Numbered from the stretch's first letter, positions 45,772 to 55,320 are shown. The stretch is 64,000 nucleotides of DNA from G963665495 sp963667575 (GCA_963667575.2 CAXXHY010000001.1:124001-188000); one strand, 5' to 3'. Numbers and translations are program-made. The notes: a model not told the origin generated them from the sequence alone.

Positions 45772-45822
45772 ACGGCAGGGAAACAACGCGAAAACGAAAT
45801 TGCGCGTATGTTTCCCTGCCGT
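45772..45822 (-). terminator. Terminator of the lytic transglycosylase gene
   Basis: A 13-bp perfect stem, ACGGCAGGGAAAC with GTTTCCCTGCCGT, plus an inner ACGCG/CGCGT helix. On the minus strand it is followed by TTTTGTTTTG, which fits termination of the transglycosylase gene ending at 45853; the plus strand has no T run. Confidence 0.8.
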
Positions 45823-45852
45823 CGGCTCTCTCAGGACCGGGCAAAATCTTCG

Positions 45853-47709
45853 TCACCTTACTTTAAAGGTATTGCCCTTCAAGTAATTGTTGCTGCTCCG
45901 CGGCAGGCCCCGCTTGTTGGAAAAACCGGCAAAGCTGTTATCCATCAGGCACGAATCACGAACCACGCTCCCTGTCCCGCCTCCGAGGAATTCGAACAGT
46001 GTACCTGATTTTCGCGATTCGCCATTGTCGTGGAAATAGCAGTTGGCTACCTCCAGCCCGGAGCTGTTGCTGACGACCAGCAGCTTATCCGTGTTGGCCG
46101 AACGGATAACCATATTTCGCAGAGACACACTCTGCGTATCCTGTAGTTGCACCCCCGGCATCTGCAACGCGTGCAACAGTGAATTAGCCAGAGTGATCCG
46201 GCGGCTTTTTTCGCAATTGAATCCTCCGCCCTGCAGACGGCAATAGGTCATCAATACGTCTTCCACCTGATGGAACTCCACCAGAGCCGCGCTGTTGGCG
46301 CCGCTCTCCAGCTGCAGTCCGTCAAGCGCCAGCCCCCGAGTATCCGCAATACGCAGGCTCAGTCCTTTGCCGCCGGCTGTGAGCAAGGCGCCCCGCTCCG
46401 CCCGGATGCTCACGTTGCGCAGCCCGCGCAGTTCGAGCAACAGCCCCTCTGCACTGGTTCCGCATCGCACGTTTTGATTGGCAAAACCCCGTACGCTGTT
46501 CAGGTCGTACTTGCCCGGCTCCAGATAAATTTTCGTGTTGGAAGCCAGGGACTGAACAAAGCTTCCCATATCGCTGACCCGGACGGTCCGCTGCGAACCG
46601 GTCTTGAAGTCGGGCAAAGCGAATGCATCGGCCATTTGTTCGGCGACCTTGAGAATGGAATTTACATATTGCTGGCTGTGATTGTAGGCAAACAGCACTT
46701 CCCGTTTTTTATCCAGACTGCGCATGTCTCCTTTCCAGCCATGACCGTGCAAATAGGCACCCACGGAATAGACCGCATCCGGTACGGAGAACAGATCCAC
46801 ATCGCCATCGTTATCGCCGTCCACACCGAAACGAAGCACACTGCTGGGCATGAACTGCCCGATACCAAAGGCCCCGTAAATGGATCCCGGCATGTTCAGG
46901 GGGTCGAGTTTGTTACGCGCACAGTAGGTCAACAATGCCTTGAGCTCGTCATACGCCCAGTCCGAACGTTGGCGTACGGTTTTCTTCAGCCAGGCCTGTT
47001 CTTCCGATGAAAGCGATCCCTTGCGAAAAAAAGTACCGGCACAGTCCAGATCGTTGCAGGAGGCCATGCTCGCCAGAGTCACCAGAGGCGAGCGCGTACC
47101 CAGGAAATGTCCCACCCGTGTTTCAATGGTCAGAATCCCCGCAACGATTTCCCAGGGAACGTCATAACGCTGATTCATGGCATAAAATACGGGCCAGTGC
47201 GCGATGACAAACTCCCTGGCCTCGGCCAGGCGGGCAGGACTGCGTACCGCCTGATAAACCTTACCGCTCCAGCCGCTTTTTCGGGTTTGCTTCAGATCCC
47301 TGGCCAGGGAGTCAAGGACCGCGTCCGAGGGGACGCCATCCACTGACAGCCCGCGTGCTTTCTGATAGGATTTGAGGGCATTGGCTGTTTTCAAACCATA
47401 CGCGCCATCGACCTTGCCCACCGCGTACCCCAGTTTGGCAAGCCCTTGCTGGACGAGCCGAGTCCGATAGGAACCGAAATATTTTTTCTGCAAGACCCGC
47501 AATTTGCCCCGCATGGGCGCCGGGTCGTAATTCATGCCCGAACGATGAAACAGCTTTTGAAGGTCGGAAGGCCGAAAACCATCCTGCTCCAGCCTTGCCA
47601 GCAGTTCATCCCAATAACTGGCTGCATGGGCATCTTTCGAAGTCACTGTGAAACCTGCCATGAGGCAAAACATGACAAGCACTACCGGGATCCATGAAAT
47701 ATATTTCAT
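45853..47709 (-). CDS. MltB-type lytic transglycosylase with peptidoglycan-binding domain and C-terminal beta-helix
   Basis: 618 residues with a signal peptide (about 1-29). A peptidoglycan-binding domain (about 85-140) has LAKLGYAVGKVDGAYGLKT. The SLT_2/MltB catalytic domain (about 165-370) has the catalytic Glu-196 in ILTIETRVGHFLGT, then YGAFGIGQFMPSS and the calcium-loop-like DGDNDGDVDLF. The last 240 residues form short repeats of the right-handed beta-helix type (for example NVSIRAERGALLTAGG and later NVRCGTSAEG). MltB enzymes cut glycan strands; the added beta-helix may bind polysaccharide. The ATG at 47709 begins the signal peptide; longer upstream frame is unlikely to be translated. 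Confidence 0.88.
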   Translation of the reverse strand: MKYISWIPVVLVMFCLMAGFTVTSKDAHAASYWDELLARLEQDGFRPSDLQKLFHRSGMNYDPAPMRGKLRVLQKKYFGSYRTRLVQQGLAKLGYAVGKVDGAYGLKTANALKSYQKARGLSVDGVPSDAVLDSLARDLKQTRKSGWSGKVYQAVRSPARLAEAREFVIAHWPVFYAMNQRYDVPWEIVAGILTIETRVGHFLGTRSPLVTLASMASCNDLDCAGTFFRKGSLSSEEQAWLKKTVRQRSDWAYDELKALLTYCARNKLDPLNMPGSIYGAFGIGQFMPSSVLRFGVDGDNDGDVDLFSVPDAVYSVGAYLHGHGWKGDMRSLDKKREVLFAYNHSQQYVNSILKVAEQMADAFALPDFKTGSQRTVRVSDMGSFVQSLASNTKIYLEPGKYDLNSVRGFANQNVRCGTSAEGLLLELRGLRNVSIRAERGALLTAGGKGLSLRIADTRGLALDGLQLESGANSAALVEFHQVEDVLMTYCRLQGGGFNCEKSRRITLANSLLHALQMPGVQLQDTQSVSLRNMVIRSANTDKLLVVSNSSGLEVANCYFHDNGESRKSGTLFEFLGGGTGSVVRDSCLMDNSFAGFSNKRGLPRSSNNYLKGNTFKVR

Positions 47710-47910
47710 CACTTGCACTCTTTGATAAATCAGATATGTAGGCAACCAGCGAATACAAAACCCGCTTAGTATTTTTCCGTTCCGGAGTATTGCCTTCAGA
47801 TTGACAGAAAATCTGAAAGAATCAATAATAAAAATATCTATCATGTCCCATTTCAGTCTAAAACCAATGCCATTCAATTACGGCTCATCTTCAGGAAACA
47901 GCGTACCCTT

Positions 47911-48822
47911 ATGAAACGCCTTGTTCTTATCGGCATGGTCCTGGTTCTCCTTGTAGGCCTTGTCTTTGCTGGAAAGTATTACGCCACGCGCCTCGTGGAC
48001 GCCAAAGTCCGCGACGTGATGACAAAAGTCGCCAAGAAAACCAAATCCCAAATCGACTACAAATCCCTGGACATCAATATCCTGGACAGGGAACTGGCCG
48101 TCAACGACGTCAAGCTCGCCCTGCTCAAGGGGCGTCAGTTCGATGTGGATCAGATCGTGGTCCAGGACCTGGACATCCGCCACCCGCGCAAGCCGCAGTA
48201 TGCCAAAGTGGAAGTGCGCGGCATCACCATCCCGGTTGACGAAAAAAATTTCGGCCACCACTACGAGGAATTGAACGAACTCGGATACAAGGTCATCAAG
48301 GCGGACATAAAACTCGACTACCGTCTGGACCAGGCCAATAAGCTGATCCAGCTGAACTGGTTCGAGATCGACATTCCTAACCTGGGGCACTTTCGCGCCA
48401 AGGTAAATATTCAGGGCGTTGACGTGGACGCCGTACGCGCCGCGGTAGCCAGCCGCAAGCTTGACGGCGTGTTCGACGACCTGGTGGTCAAGGACATGTA
48501 TCTGGCCTACGACGACAAATCCCTGATGCGCAAACTGGTGGAAATAGCCGCAGTGGACGAAAAAGAAAGCATCCGCTTTCTGGTGGACGGCCTGCGTTCG
48601 GATATTGAAACAGCCAGAGCCAAAGGCAACACCGACGCCATCAAAACCATGGAAGAGCTCATTGAATTTCTGCAATCTCCCGGAAAGCTGTCGGTGGAAG
48701 TTGACCGCAAAGAACCCCTGCCGCTGGGGAATCTGGATCTGTATAAAAAAATCTCGACGTTTATGAAACAATTTACCATTAAAATCGACGCCGGCCCTCT
48801 GGAGGATTCCTCCAATGGCTAA
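47911..48822 (+). CDS. N-terminally anchored envelope protein of unknown function
   Basis: 303 residues with one N-terminal membrane helix (about 4-22) followed by an exported domain of alternating strands (for example VNDVKLALLKG and VEVRGITIPV). The pattern recalls the start of AsmA-like or DUF748-type proteins but is too short; I do not assign a family. Its end overlaps the PBP1A start by 8 bases, so it is translated with PBP1A and may assist or localise that synthase. It diverges from the transglycosylase gene. Confidence 0.75.
   Translation: MKRLVLIGMVLVLLVGLVFAGKYYATRLVDAKVRDVMTKVAKKTKSQIDYKSLDINILDRELAVNDVKLALLKGRQFDVDQIVVQDLDIRHPRKPQYAKVEVRGITIPVDEKNFGHHYEELNELGYKVIKADIKLDYRLDQANKLIQLNWFEIDIPNLGHFRAKVNIQGVDVDAVRAAVASRKLDGVFDDLVVKDMYLAYDDKSLMRKLVEIAAVDEKESIRFLVDGLRSDIETARAKGNTDAIKTMEELIEFLQSPGKLSVEVDRKEPLPLGNLDLYKKISTFMKQFTIKIDAGPLEDSSNG
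48800..48814 (+). promoter_or_regulatory. Shine-Dalgarno of the PBP1A gene inside a palindrome
   Basis: TGGAGGATTCCTCCA, a 15-base palindrome, lies directly before the ATG at 48815. The GGAGG can pair with CCTCC in a tight hairpin, and ribosomes finishing the upstream gene at 48822 would open it. Confidence 0.5.
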
Positions 48823-51271
48823 ACTGCGCAGAACCATCGCTTTTGCTCTGTTGCTCGTACTGCTGCCCGCAACAGCCTGGACCTCTTCCCTGCTGCTGCA
48901 CCAGGGAGGAAAAGATGCAAAAATCGACGAACAGAGCGGCCTTGGGCGTATCTGGGACTATCGCCCGCCCCTTGTCACCACAGTATACGCCAAGGACGGC
49001 AGCGTGCTGGGCTATCTGTACCGGGAGATGCGCTTTCTCGAACCTCTGAACAAAATGTCCCCCTTTATTCTCAAGGCATTTCTCGCCGCTGAGGACAGCT
49101 CGTTTTACGAGCATGAAGGCATCGATATCACGGCCATTTTCCGGGCCATGACCAAAAACATCAGCGCCGGGGACATTGTCCAGGGCGGCAGCACCATCAC
49201 GCAGCAGGTCGTCAAACGCGTGCTGCTGACCTCGGAAAAAAGCTTCGCGCGAAAGATCAAGGAAGCCATTCTGGCCTACCGGCTCGAGCAACAGATGAGC
49301 AAGGACGAAATCCTGGCCATCTACCTCAATGAAATATTTCTGGGAGCCGGGGCATACGGGGTGGAAGCTGCTGCCAGAACCTACTTCGGCAAACACGCAG
49401 GCGAACTTGATCTGGCGGAATCGGCAATACTGGCCGGCCTGCCCAAAGCACCTTCGCGTTACAATCCCTTCCGTTTTCCGGAAGCGGCCAAGTCCCGGCA
49501 AAAATACGTGCTTGGCCGGATGCTCGAATTGAACTGGATCACCCAGGAAGAATACGACAAGGCCATTGACGAACCTCTCGAATACAAGACCATGCCCGAC
49601 CCTTCCTGGACAGTCGGCGCTTATTACTTGGAAGAAGTGCGCCGCTGGCTCATCGAAAACCTGCCCAAAATGAACCTGCCCGGACGCAACGGCAACGAAT
49701 CGCCCTCCGGCGAAGATCTGTTGTATGAAAGCGGCCTGGAAGTCTATACGACCATTGACCTCGAACACCAGCAGGCGGCCGAAAAAGCCGTACGCCAAGG
49801 GCTGGAAGCATCTACCAAACGCCGCGGCTGGCAGGGCCCCATACAGACGCTAGAGGCGGACGAAATTCCGCCTTTTCTCCTGGCCCAGGACGAATTGTAC
49901 AAAAAGCTCGAGCCAGGCCAGTGGGTCAAGGCTCTGGTCAGCCAAGTGAGCAAGGAAGGCGCCAAGGTTCTGGTGGGAAAGCGTCCCGGATTCATCGGGG
50001 TCAAGACCATGAGCTGGTGTCGGACGCCCAACCCCAAGGTCTCGGGCAGTGGCGCACGAAAAATCACGGACGCCTCGCAGGTACTGCATTCGGGCGACGT
50101 GGTCTGGGCATCGCTTATCGCACCGTCCAAGCAGGGAACGCCTCTGGACCTGGCCCTGGAGCAAAAGCCCAAGGTACAAGGTGCGCTGGTTTCTCTGGAT
50201 CCGGTCAACGGCGACGTGGTGGCCCTCGTGGGCGGCTATGATTTCAAACAGAGCCAGTTCAACCGCGCCACCCAGGCTATCCGCCAACCAGGATCGTCCT
50301 TCAAGCCCATTGTCTATTCAACAGCCATGGACATGGGATTTTCCCCGGCTTCGGTGGTCAATGACGAACCGGTATCCTATTACGATCCCCATACCAACAA
50401 GACCTGGAGTCCGAAGAACTACTCGGGCGATTACGCCGGCCCCATGCTTCTGGCCACGGCACTGGCAAAATCGAAAAACCTGGTCACGGTCCGGATTGCG
50501 GACATGATCGGTATCGAGAACGTTATCAAGCGGGCGCACCAACTGGGCCTTGTGGGCGATTTTCAACCCTTTCTGCCCATTTGCCTGGGCGCCATAGGCG
50601 TCACTCCCCTGAACCTTTGCCAGGCCTACACGGCTTTCGCCCGTGACGGCAGCTACGTCATCCCCCGACTGGTTCTTTCCATCAAGGACAATGCGGGAAA
50701 GGAAATCTACCATTCGACTCCCAAATCCGTGGAAGCCATCAGTCCGCAGAACGCCTTCATCATGGCCAGCATGCTCAAGGAAGTAGTAAATCGTGGAACG
50801 GGCGCCAGAGCCAGAAAGCTGAATCGTCCGGTGGCTGGAAAAACCGGCACCACCAACGAGGAAAAGGACGCCTGGTTCATCGGGTTCACCCCCTACCTGC
50901 TCACAGGGGTCTATGTGGGATTCGATCAGATTCAGCCCATGGGACGCGGAGAAACCGGTTCCACTGCGGCGCTGCCCATCTGGTTGGATTACCGTCTGGC
51001 CGTGGAGCAGAACTATCCGGTGCAGGACTTCAAGGTGCCGCCGAATATCGTTTTCCGGCATGTGGCTGCCTGGAACACCAAATCGGACTTCTACCTGCCC
51101 TTTGACGTCAACGCGCAGCAGCGTTTTTATGAAGAGGACTTTCTTTACTCGGACGGCGGCATGACCTACGAATCCGACAAAGCCTATCAAGAGGGCAATC
51201 AGCAGCAATACGACCACAACCGCGATGCCGTGCCGGATCAGGAAGAGTATCTGCTGAAACAGTTGTTTTAA
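48815..51271 (+). CDS. mrcA: Class A penicillin-binding protein 1A (bifunctional)
   Basis: 818 residues. An N-terminal membrane helix (about 8-28) is followed by the GT51 glycosyltransferase domain (about 55-230, AFLAAEDSSFYEHEGID with the catalytic Glu, then GGSTITQQ). The transpeptidase domain (about 440-730) has the active Ser in RQPGSSFKPIVY, SKN in AKSKNLVTVR and KTGTTNEEKDAWF. The C-terminus holds an acidic stretch. It polymerises and cross-links peptidoglycan. Overlap with the previous gene and the hairpin over its ribosome-binding site indicate translational coupling. Confidence 0.95.
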   Translation: MAKLRRTIAFALLLVLLPATAWTSSLLLHQGGKDAKIDEQSGLGRIWDYRPPLVTTVYAKDGSVLGYLYREMRFLEPLNKMSPFILKAFLAAEDSSFYEHEGIDITAIFRAMTKNISAGDIVQGGSTITQQVVKRVLLTSEKSFARKIKEAILAYRLEQQMSKDEILAIYLNEIFLGAGAYGVEAAARTYFGKHAGELDLAESAILAGLPKAPSRYNPFRFPEAAKSRQKYVLGRMLELNWITQEEYDKAIDEPLEYKTMPDPSWTVGAYYLEEVRRWLIENLPKMNLPGRNGNESPSGEDLLYESGLEVYTTIDLEHQQAAEKAVRQGLEASTKRRGWQGPIQTLEADEIPPFLLAQDELYKKLEPGQWVKALVSQVSKEGAKVLVGKRPGFIGVKTMSWCRTPNPKVSGSGARKITDASQVLHSGDVVWASLIAPSKQGTPLDLALEQKPKVQGALVSLDPVNGDVVALVGGYDFKQSQFNRATQAIRQPGSSFKPIVYSTAMDMGFSPASVVNDEPVSYYDPHTNKTWSPKNYSGDYAGPMLLATALAKSKNLVTVRIADMIGIENVIKRAHQLGLVGDFQPFLPICLGAIGVTPLNLCQAYTAFARDGSYVIPRLVLSIKDNAGKEIYHSTPKSVEAISPQNAFIMASMLKEVVNRGTGARARKLNRPVAGKTGTTNEEKDAWFIGFTPYLLTGVYVGFDQIQPMGRGETGSTAALPIWLDYRLAVEQNYPVQDFKVPPNIVFRHVAAWNTKSDFYLPFDVNAQQRFYEEDFLYSDGGMTYESDKAYQEGNQQQYDHNRDAVPDQEEYLLKQLF

Positions 51272-51284
51272 AAATAAATATCCA

Positions 51285-51316
51285 CTGTCAGGGCCTTTCT
51301 TCAAAGGCCCTGACAG
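51285..51316. terminator. Terminator-like hairpin between the convergent PBP1A and MFS genes
   Basis: A 14-bp perfect stem, CTGTCAGGGCCTTT with AAAGGCCCTGACAG, around a CTTC loop. No T run follows on the plus strand; on the minus strand a T-rich stretch (TATTTATTTTTA) follows after a few bases. Confidence 0.6.
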
Positions 51317-51360
51317 AATCACGCAGGTTCGGTAAAAGTGCCGAGCCTTTTTTTTGCTTT

Positions 51361-52758
51361 CTACTCCTCGGTGCCCACCGGACGGTTTCCCCTCACAAAA
51401 GACGACACCACGCCCAGGCAGGCGTACACGGAAAACAGCACCAAGCCCGTACGCATGCAGGTCAGAAATACCGGAATGGTTTTCGGCGTTATGGCACCCT
51501 CGCCCATCAGCAACGAAAGAATCAGGGTGATGCTGGTCATGCTCACTGCCATGCCAAGCGTACGCATGGAGGCGATCATGCCAGAGGCCAGGCCGAACTG
51601 CTTTTTTTCCACGCTGCTCATGATGGCCGTGGAATTGGGGGAGATGAAAATGCCGAATCCGGCCCCAATCACGGCCAGTTCCAGCCCTAGCAGCCAGAGA
51701 GAGGCGTTCTGATCAACGGTAAAGGCCGTGGCCAGCAGGCCAGCGGAACTGATGAGCATGCCGATGGTGGCCAGCTTTGCCGGTTCGATCTTATCGGCAA
51801 GTCTTCCGGATACGGGCGAAACGAAAATCTGCACAATGGGCTGCACCAGCAGAATGCCTCCCGCAGCTCTGGGAGACAACCCAAGCACGTACTGCAGATA
51901 CAGACTCATCATGAAGGTTATGCCAAAGGTGGAAGCGTAATTGCCCAAAGCTGCCAGGCAGCTCAGGGAAAAATACTTGTTCTTTGTCAGCAATTGTACG
52001 CTGATCAGAGGAAATTCCGTTTTGGACTGCAAGCGCAGAAACATCCACAAGCCTATGACGCCGGCAATGATCATCACCGGCCCCAGGGGAATCTCACGGG
52101 CGTGGGCGGATCCGAGCATGATCAGGGCCACGCTGGCCGCATAATACAGGCCGCCTCGCCAGTCCATGCGCTCTTCTGAGGCATTTCCCTTTGCGGGTGC
52201 CATGCCGAACACACAGCAGGATACGGCCAGGATGCCCAGAGGCGCGGACATCAGAAAAACATGGCGCCAACCGAAATGATCCGTAATAAAGCCCCCGATG
52301 ACAGGCCCTGTGGAAAGCCCCGCGTACGTGCAGGCGGATACTATGCCGATCATGCGACCGCGTACATTGATGGGAAAGGCTCCGGCCACCAGAGCCAGAC
52401 TTCCGGCCAGCATCATGCAGGCGCCCAGCCCCTGAAAAAAACGCTGGATCATAATCATTTCCACATTTCGGGCAAACCCCAGCGAACAGGTCAGAACGCT
52501 GAACAATATCAGTCCGGGCAAAAACACCTTGCGCTGTCCGACTATGTCCCCGAAGCGACCAGCGGTAAGCATGCCCATGGCCATGGATACGACGTATAAC
52601 TGCTCGATCAGTCCCAGCTGCATGGCGGATGTGTGCAAATCCTTGCCCAGCGAAGGCAGAGCCACCCCGATGGACGTGAGCATGAAAGGCGCCATGAACT
52701 GGGCGACACTGACGGTAATGAGCACCATCAATGGTGAATTTTTTCTTTCAAATGACAT
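51361..52758 (-). CDS. MFS drug efflux transporter, DHA2 (EmrB/QacA-like) type
   Basis: 465 residues with about 14 membrane helices. Motif A is in GRFGDIVGQRKVFL after helix 2, and motif C-like Gly/Pro stretch is in CTYAGLSTGPVIGGFI in helix 5, the drug/H+ antiporter signature. It should export toxic compounds with proton influx. It diverges from a MarR-type regulator across a 193-base control region that holds a promoter and two palindromes, which makes regulation by that protein very likely. Confidence 0.9.
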   Translation of the reverse strand: MSFERKNSPLMVLITVSVAQFMAPFMLTSIGVALPSLGKDLHTSAMQLGLIEQLYVVSMAMGMLTAGRFGDIVGQRKVFLPGLILFSVLTCSLGFARNVEMIMIQRFFQGLGACMMLAGSLALVAGAFPINVRGRMIGIVSACTYAGLSTGPVIGGFITDHFGWRHVFLMSAPLGILAVSCCVFGMAPAKGNASEERMDWRGGLYYAASVALIMLGSAHAREIPLGPVMIIAGVIGLWMFLRLQSKTEFPLISVQLLTKNKYFSLSCLAALGNYASTFGITFMMSLYLQYVLGLSPRAAGGILLVQPIVQIFVSPVSGRLADKIEPAKLATIGMLISSAGLLATAFTVDQNASLWLLGLELAVIGAGFGIFISPNSTAIMSSVEKKQFGLASGMIASMRTLGMAVSMTSITLILSLLMGEGAITPKTIPVFLTCMRTGLVLFSVYACLGVVSSFVRGNRPVGTEE

Positions 52759-52839
52759 CTATGGTTCCTTGTAGTGCGCGAATGTATACGCAGCGGAGGG
52801 TCCTGAACCGATTCCGGATCATGACCGGTTGAAATTCAA

Positions 52840-52853
52840 GTTGCGCTCGCAAC
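52840..52853. promoter_or_regulatory. Candidate MarR operator
   Basis: GTTGCG-CT-CGCAAC, a perfect inverted repeat directly downstream of the -10 of the MFS promoter, where a bound repressor would block initiation. Confidence 0.45.
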
Positions 52854-52882
52854 GATATAGACATACGCTTTCACCTTGTCAA
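52854..52882 (-). promoter_or_regulatory. Sigma70-type promoter of the MFS transporter gene
   Basis: On the minus strand, TTGACA (52882-52877), a 17-base spacer and TATATC (52859-52854). The palindrome CCTTGTCAAGG (52874-52884) overlaps the -35. Confidence 0.55.
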
Positions 52883-52951
52883 GGCAGCGAAACCTCGCTA
52901 TTCGGCTCTATAGCCGTACACCTTATCACAACGCAGCCAAGGATTGATATC

Positions 52952-53383
52952 GTGGACAAACTCATCAAATGGATTTCCATCACTGACAGATTTTCCAAAA
53001 TATACCTGAACACCCGGTTCAAGAAACTCGGTATAAACAGCAGCCAGCATATGTTCATCAAGCATATCTGCGCCAATGAGGGCATTTCTCAGGACAAACT
53101 GGTCAACCTGGTGCATATCAACAAAAGCAATGTCACTCGGGCGTTGAACCAACTGGAAAAAAACGGCTTTATCGAAAAGCATGAAAACGAAAAAGACAAA
53201 CGCACTGCCCTATTGTATCCCACTACAAAGGCCAGAGAAATACTTTCCGAAATTTTTCAGATCGAAAATGACTGGGTGGAGATTATGACGAAAAATCTGG
53301 AGGCCGAAGATAATGAGCTGCTCTTGCGTCTCATGAAGAATGTTGCTCAGACATCCGTCGAGTTTGTTCGAAACGAAGTTTGA
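52952..53383 (+). CDS. MarR family transcriptional regulator
   Basis: 143 residues with a winged helix-turn-helix (about 40-105: GISQDKLVNLVHINKSNVTRALNQLEKNGFIEKHENEKDKR) spelled as the MarR family, with the wing in the last part. AAGGA eight bases before a GTG at 52952 sets the start; a longer frame from 52829 would cover the promoter region and lacks a site. It probably represses the divergent MFS pump gene and is released by the pump's substrates. Confidence 0.88.
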   Translation: MDKLIKWISITDRFSKIYLNTRFKKLGINSSQHMFIKHICANEGISQDKLVNLVHINKSNVTRALNQLEKNGFIEKHENEKDKRTALLYPTTKAREILSEIFQIENDWVEIMTKNLEAEDNELLLRLMKNVAQTSVEFVRNEV

Positions 53384-53787
53384 CCGGTCGGATCCGAAGG
53401 GGAAAAGCATTACAATATTGACAGATAACTGCCCGCTCACACAAAAAAAATCATCTTTTTTTACTATTTTATCAGCATACTATAAATAAAAAACAAATCA
53501 GGAACACCCTTCATAAACGGGCAAAAGCTGTAACGTCATCAGTCGACTCAACGTCTTTCACAATATCCAAGCGGTCGGTCTGAATCTGTTTTCTCCAGAA
53601 CATTCGGGCCAATCCAAACGCTTGCAAGAGAAAGAGTATGTTGCCTTTCCTGAAAATATGGGATAGGCGGCAAGGATGCAGCAATACTTTTCAAAGGTCT
53701 TCCTTTTCGCGCCTCGGAAGTGTATACTCCGAAGCGTCAGCAATGCTCGTAACCCAATAAAATTATATCTGTAAGAACCGACGTTAG
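53384..53787. other. 404-base intergenic region before the WecA-like gene
   Basis: AT-rich in its first 130 bases. A TTGACA near 53419 may be a -35 element. An inverted repeat TCGGA-N9-TCCGA lies at 53714-53732. No gene, tRNA or terminator is clear. Confidence 0.45.
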
Positions 53788-55308
53788 ATGACGACGAGCT
53801 TTTCTTTTTTCATCATGTGCCTGGTAGGCCTTCTGGGCTTTGCCATTTCTTTTGCTTCCATCCCCTGGATCAAGCGACTGGCTTTCAGGCTGGAATTCAT
53901 TTCCCGCCCCGGCGGACACAGCAGTCACAAACGGGCCATTCCTCTGCTTGGCGGGGTAGCCATCTACCTGTCCTTTGCCGTCGCCTTTCTGATCTTTTTT
54001 TTAGGCGTGCTCATTCAGGGAGATTTCGATCGCGAACCAAGCATAGGTCAGATGCTTTCCCTGTTTATCGGGACCACCTGGATCACGATTCTGGGGATTA
54101 TCGACGATAAAATCTCTTTGAGCTGGAAGCAAAAGGTGCTGGGACAACTTGTTGGCATAGCCATTCTGATCATCGGCGGCCATACCATCAACGCCGCAAC
54201 CCTGCCCATCATGGGAGGCGTCACGTTCGGATGGTGGACAGGCATACCCCTTTTTGTAGTGGTGGTGCTTACAATCACCAACGCCATCAACCTTATCGAC
54301 GGCATCGACGGCCTGGCAGGCGGCATCTGTTTTTTCGCCAGCCTGACCATGGGCATCATCGGCATCTACAAGGGTGACACATTCGGCGCCGTGGTTGGTT
54401 TTGCCGTTGCCGGCGGCATCCTGGGATTTCTGCGCTACAATTTCCCTCCCGCTTCCATTTTCATGGGCGACGGGGGCAGCCTGATGCTCGGTTTTCTGCT
54501 CGGCGCTCTGGCCACAAGCAACGCAGCTCCTGAAGCCGGACAGCGTTCCGGCACCATGGTCATGCTTATTGCGCCGTTTTTCCCCTTTGGCATCGCTTTA
54601 CTGGATGTAACCCTGGCCATCTTTCGCCGCTGGCTGAGCGGGCAGAAGATCTTCTTCCCGGACACCAACCACCTGCACCATAAACTCATGCAGACTGTTG
54701 GCAGCCCCAGAGCCGTGGTTTCCATTCTCTACGCATTCAGTGCCCTCCTCTCCGCCATGACGCTGACCTTCGTACTCGGTCCGCAGGACAGATTCTTCAC
54801 GCTCTACATGATCATGAGCGGGCTCGTACTCATGGCGCTGATGGTCATGGTGCTCAGGCTCTACCTGGCGGATGAGGGATTGCCCCGAATTCTGAACAAC
54901 AGGCCGCACATCAAATTTCTCACAAGCTATATCACCTTCATGTCTCGCCGTATCCGCCGTGCGCAGTCTGTCGATGAACTCTTTTTATTGCTGGAAACCG
55001 GTGTGCGGGATCTGGACTTCGACTCGGTTCGCCTGTTTCAGGACGGACGGACGCTGCGCTACTGGTCCAACAAAAAGAAACGCCATGCCGATGCGACACG
55101 ACAGACGTACGTGACTTCTTTCGACCGCCTCAACCTGGGCGTTGAAATCGTAGTTCCACAGCATGACAGTCAATCCTATCAACGCCATCTCAAGCTGACC
55201 TGGGACGAATTCCTCAAGGAATTGAACGAACGTCTCATCGAATACAGCGAGGCTGTGTCCAAGGCCTGTCACACGCCGCACCGATGCACAAGTTTGGAAA
55301 ATCTCTGA
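53788..55308 (+). CDS. WecA/TagO-type undecaprenyl-phosphate sugar-1-phosphate transferase with C-terminal extension
   Basis: 506 residues. About eleven membrane helices occupy the first 365 residues. Family motifs are IIDDKISLSWKQKVLGQ, TNAINLIDGIDGLAGG, FMGDGGSLMLG and the cytoplasmic His motif DTNHLHHKL. It should start a polysaccharide or O-antigen repeat by moving a sugar phosphate to undecaprenyl phosphate. The final 135 or so residues form a soluble extension beyond the usual length, with no family that I recognise. The O-antigen ligase-like gene begins 12 bases after the stop, so the two are one operon. Confidence 0.9.
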   Translation: MTTSFSFFIMCLVGLLGFAISFASIPWIKRLAFRLEFISRPGGHSSHKRAIPLLGGVAIYLSFAVAFLIFFLGVLIQGDFDREPSIGQMLSLFIGTTWITILGIIDDKISLSWKQKVLGQLVGIAILIIGGHTINAATLPIMGGVTFGWWTGIPLFVVVVLTITNAINLIDGIDGLAGGICFFASLTMGIIGIYKGDTFGAVVGFAVAGGILGFLRYNFPPASIFMGDGGSLMLGFLLGALATSNAAPEAGQRSGTMVMLIAPFFPFGIALLDVTLAIFRRWLSGQKIFFPDTNHLHHKLMQTVGSPRAVVSILYAFSALLSAMTLTFVLGPQDRFFTLYMIMSGLVLMALMVMVLRLYLADEGLPRILNNRPHIKFLTSYITFMSRRIRRAQSVDELFLLLETGVRDLDFDSVRLFQDGRTLRYWSNKKKRHADATRQTYVTSFDRLNLGVEIVVPQHDSQSYQRHLKLTWDEFLKELNERLIEYSEAVSKACHTPHRCTSLENL

Positions 55309-55320
55309 TACATTCCGCAT

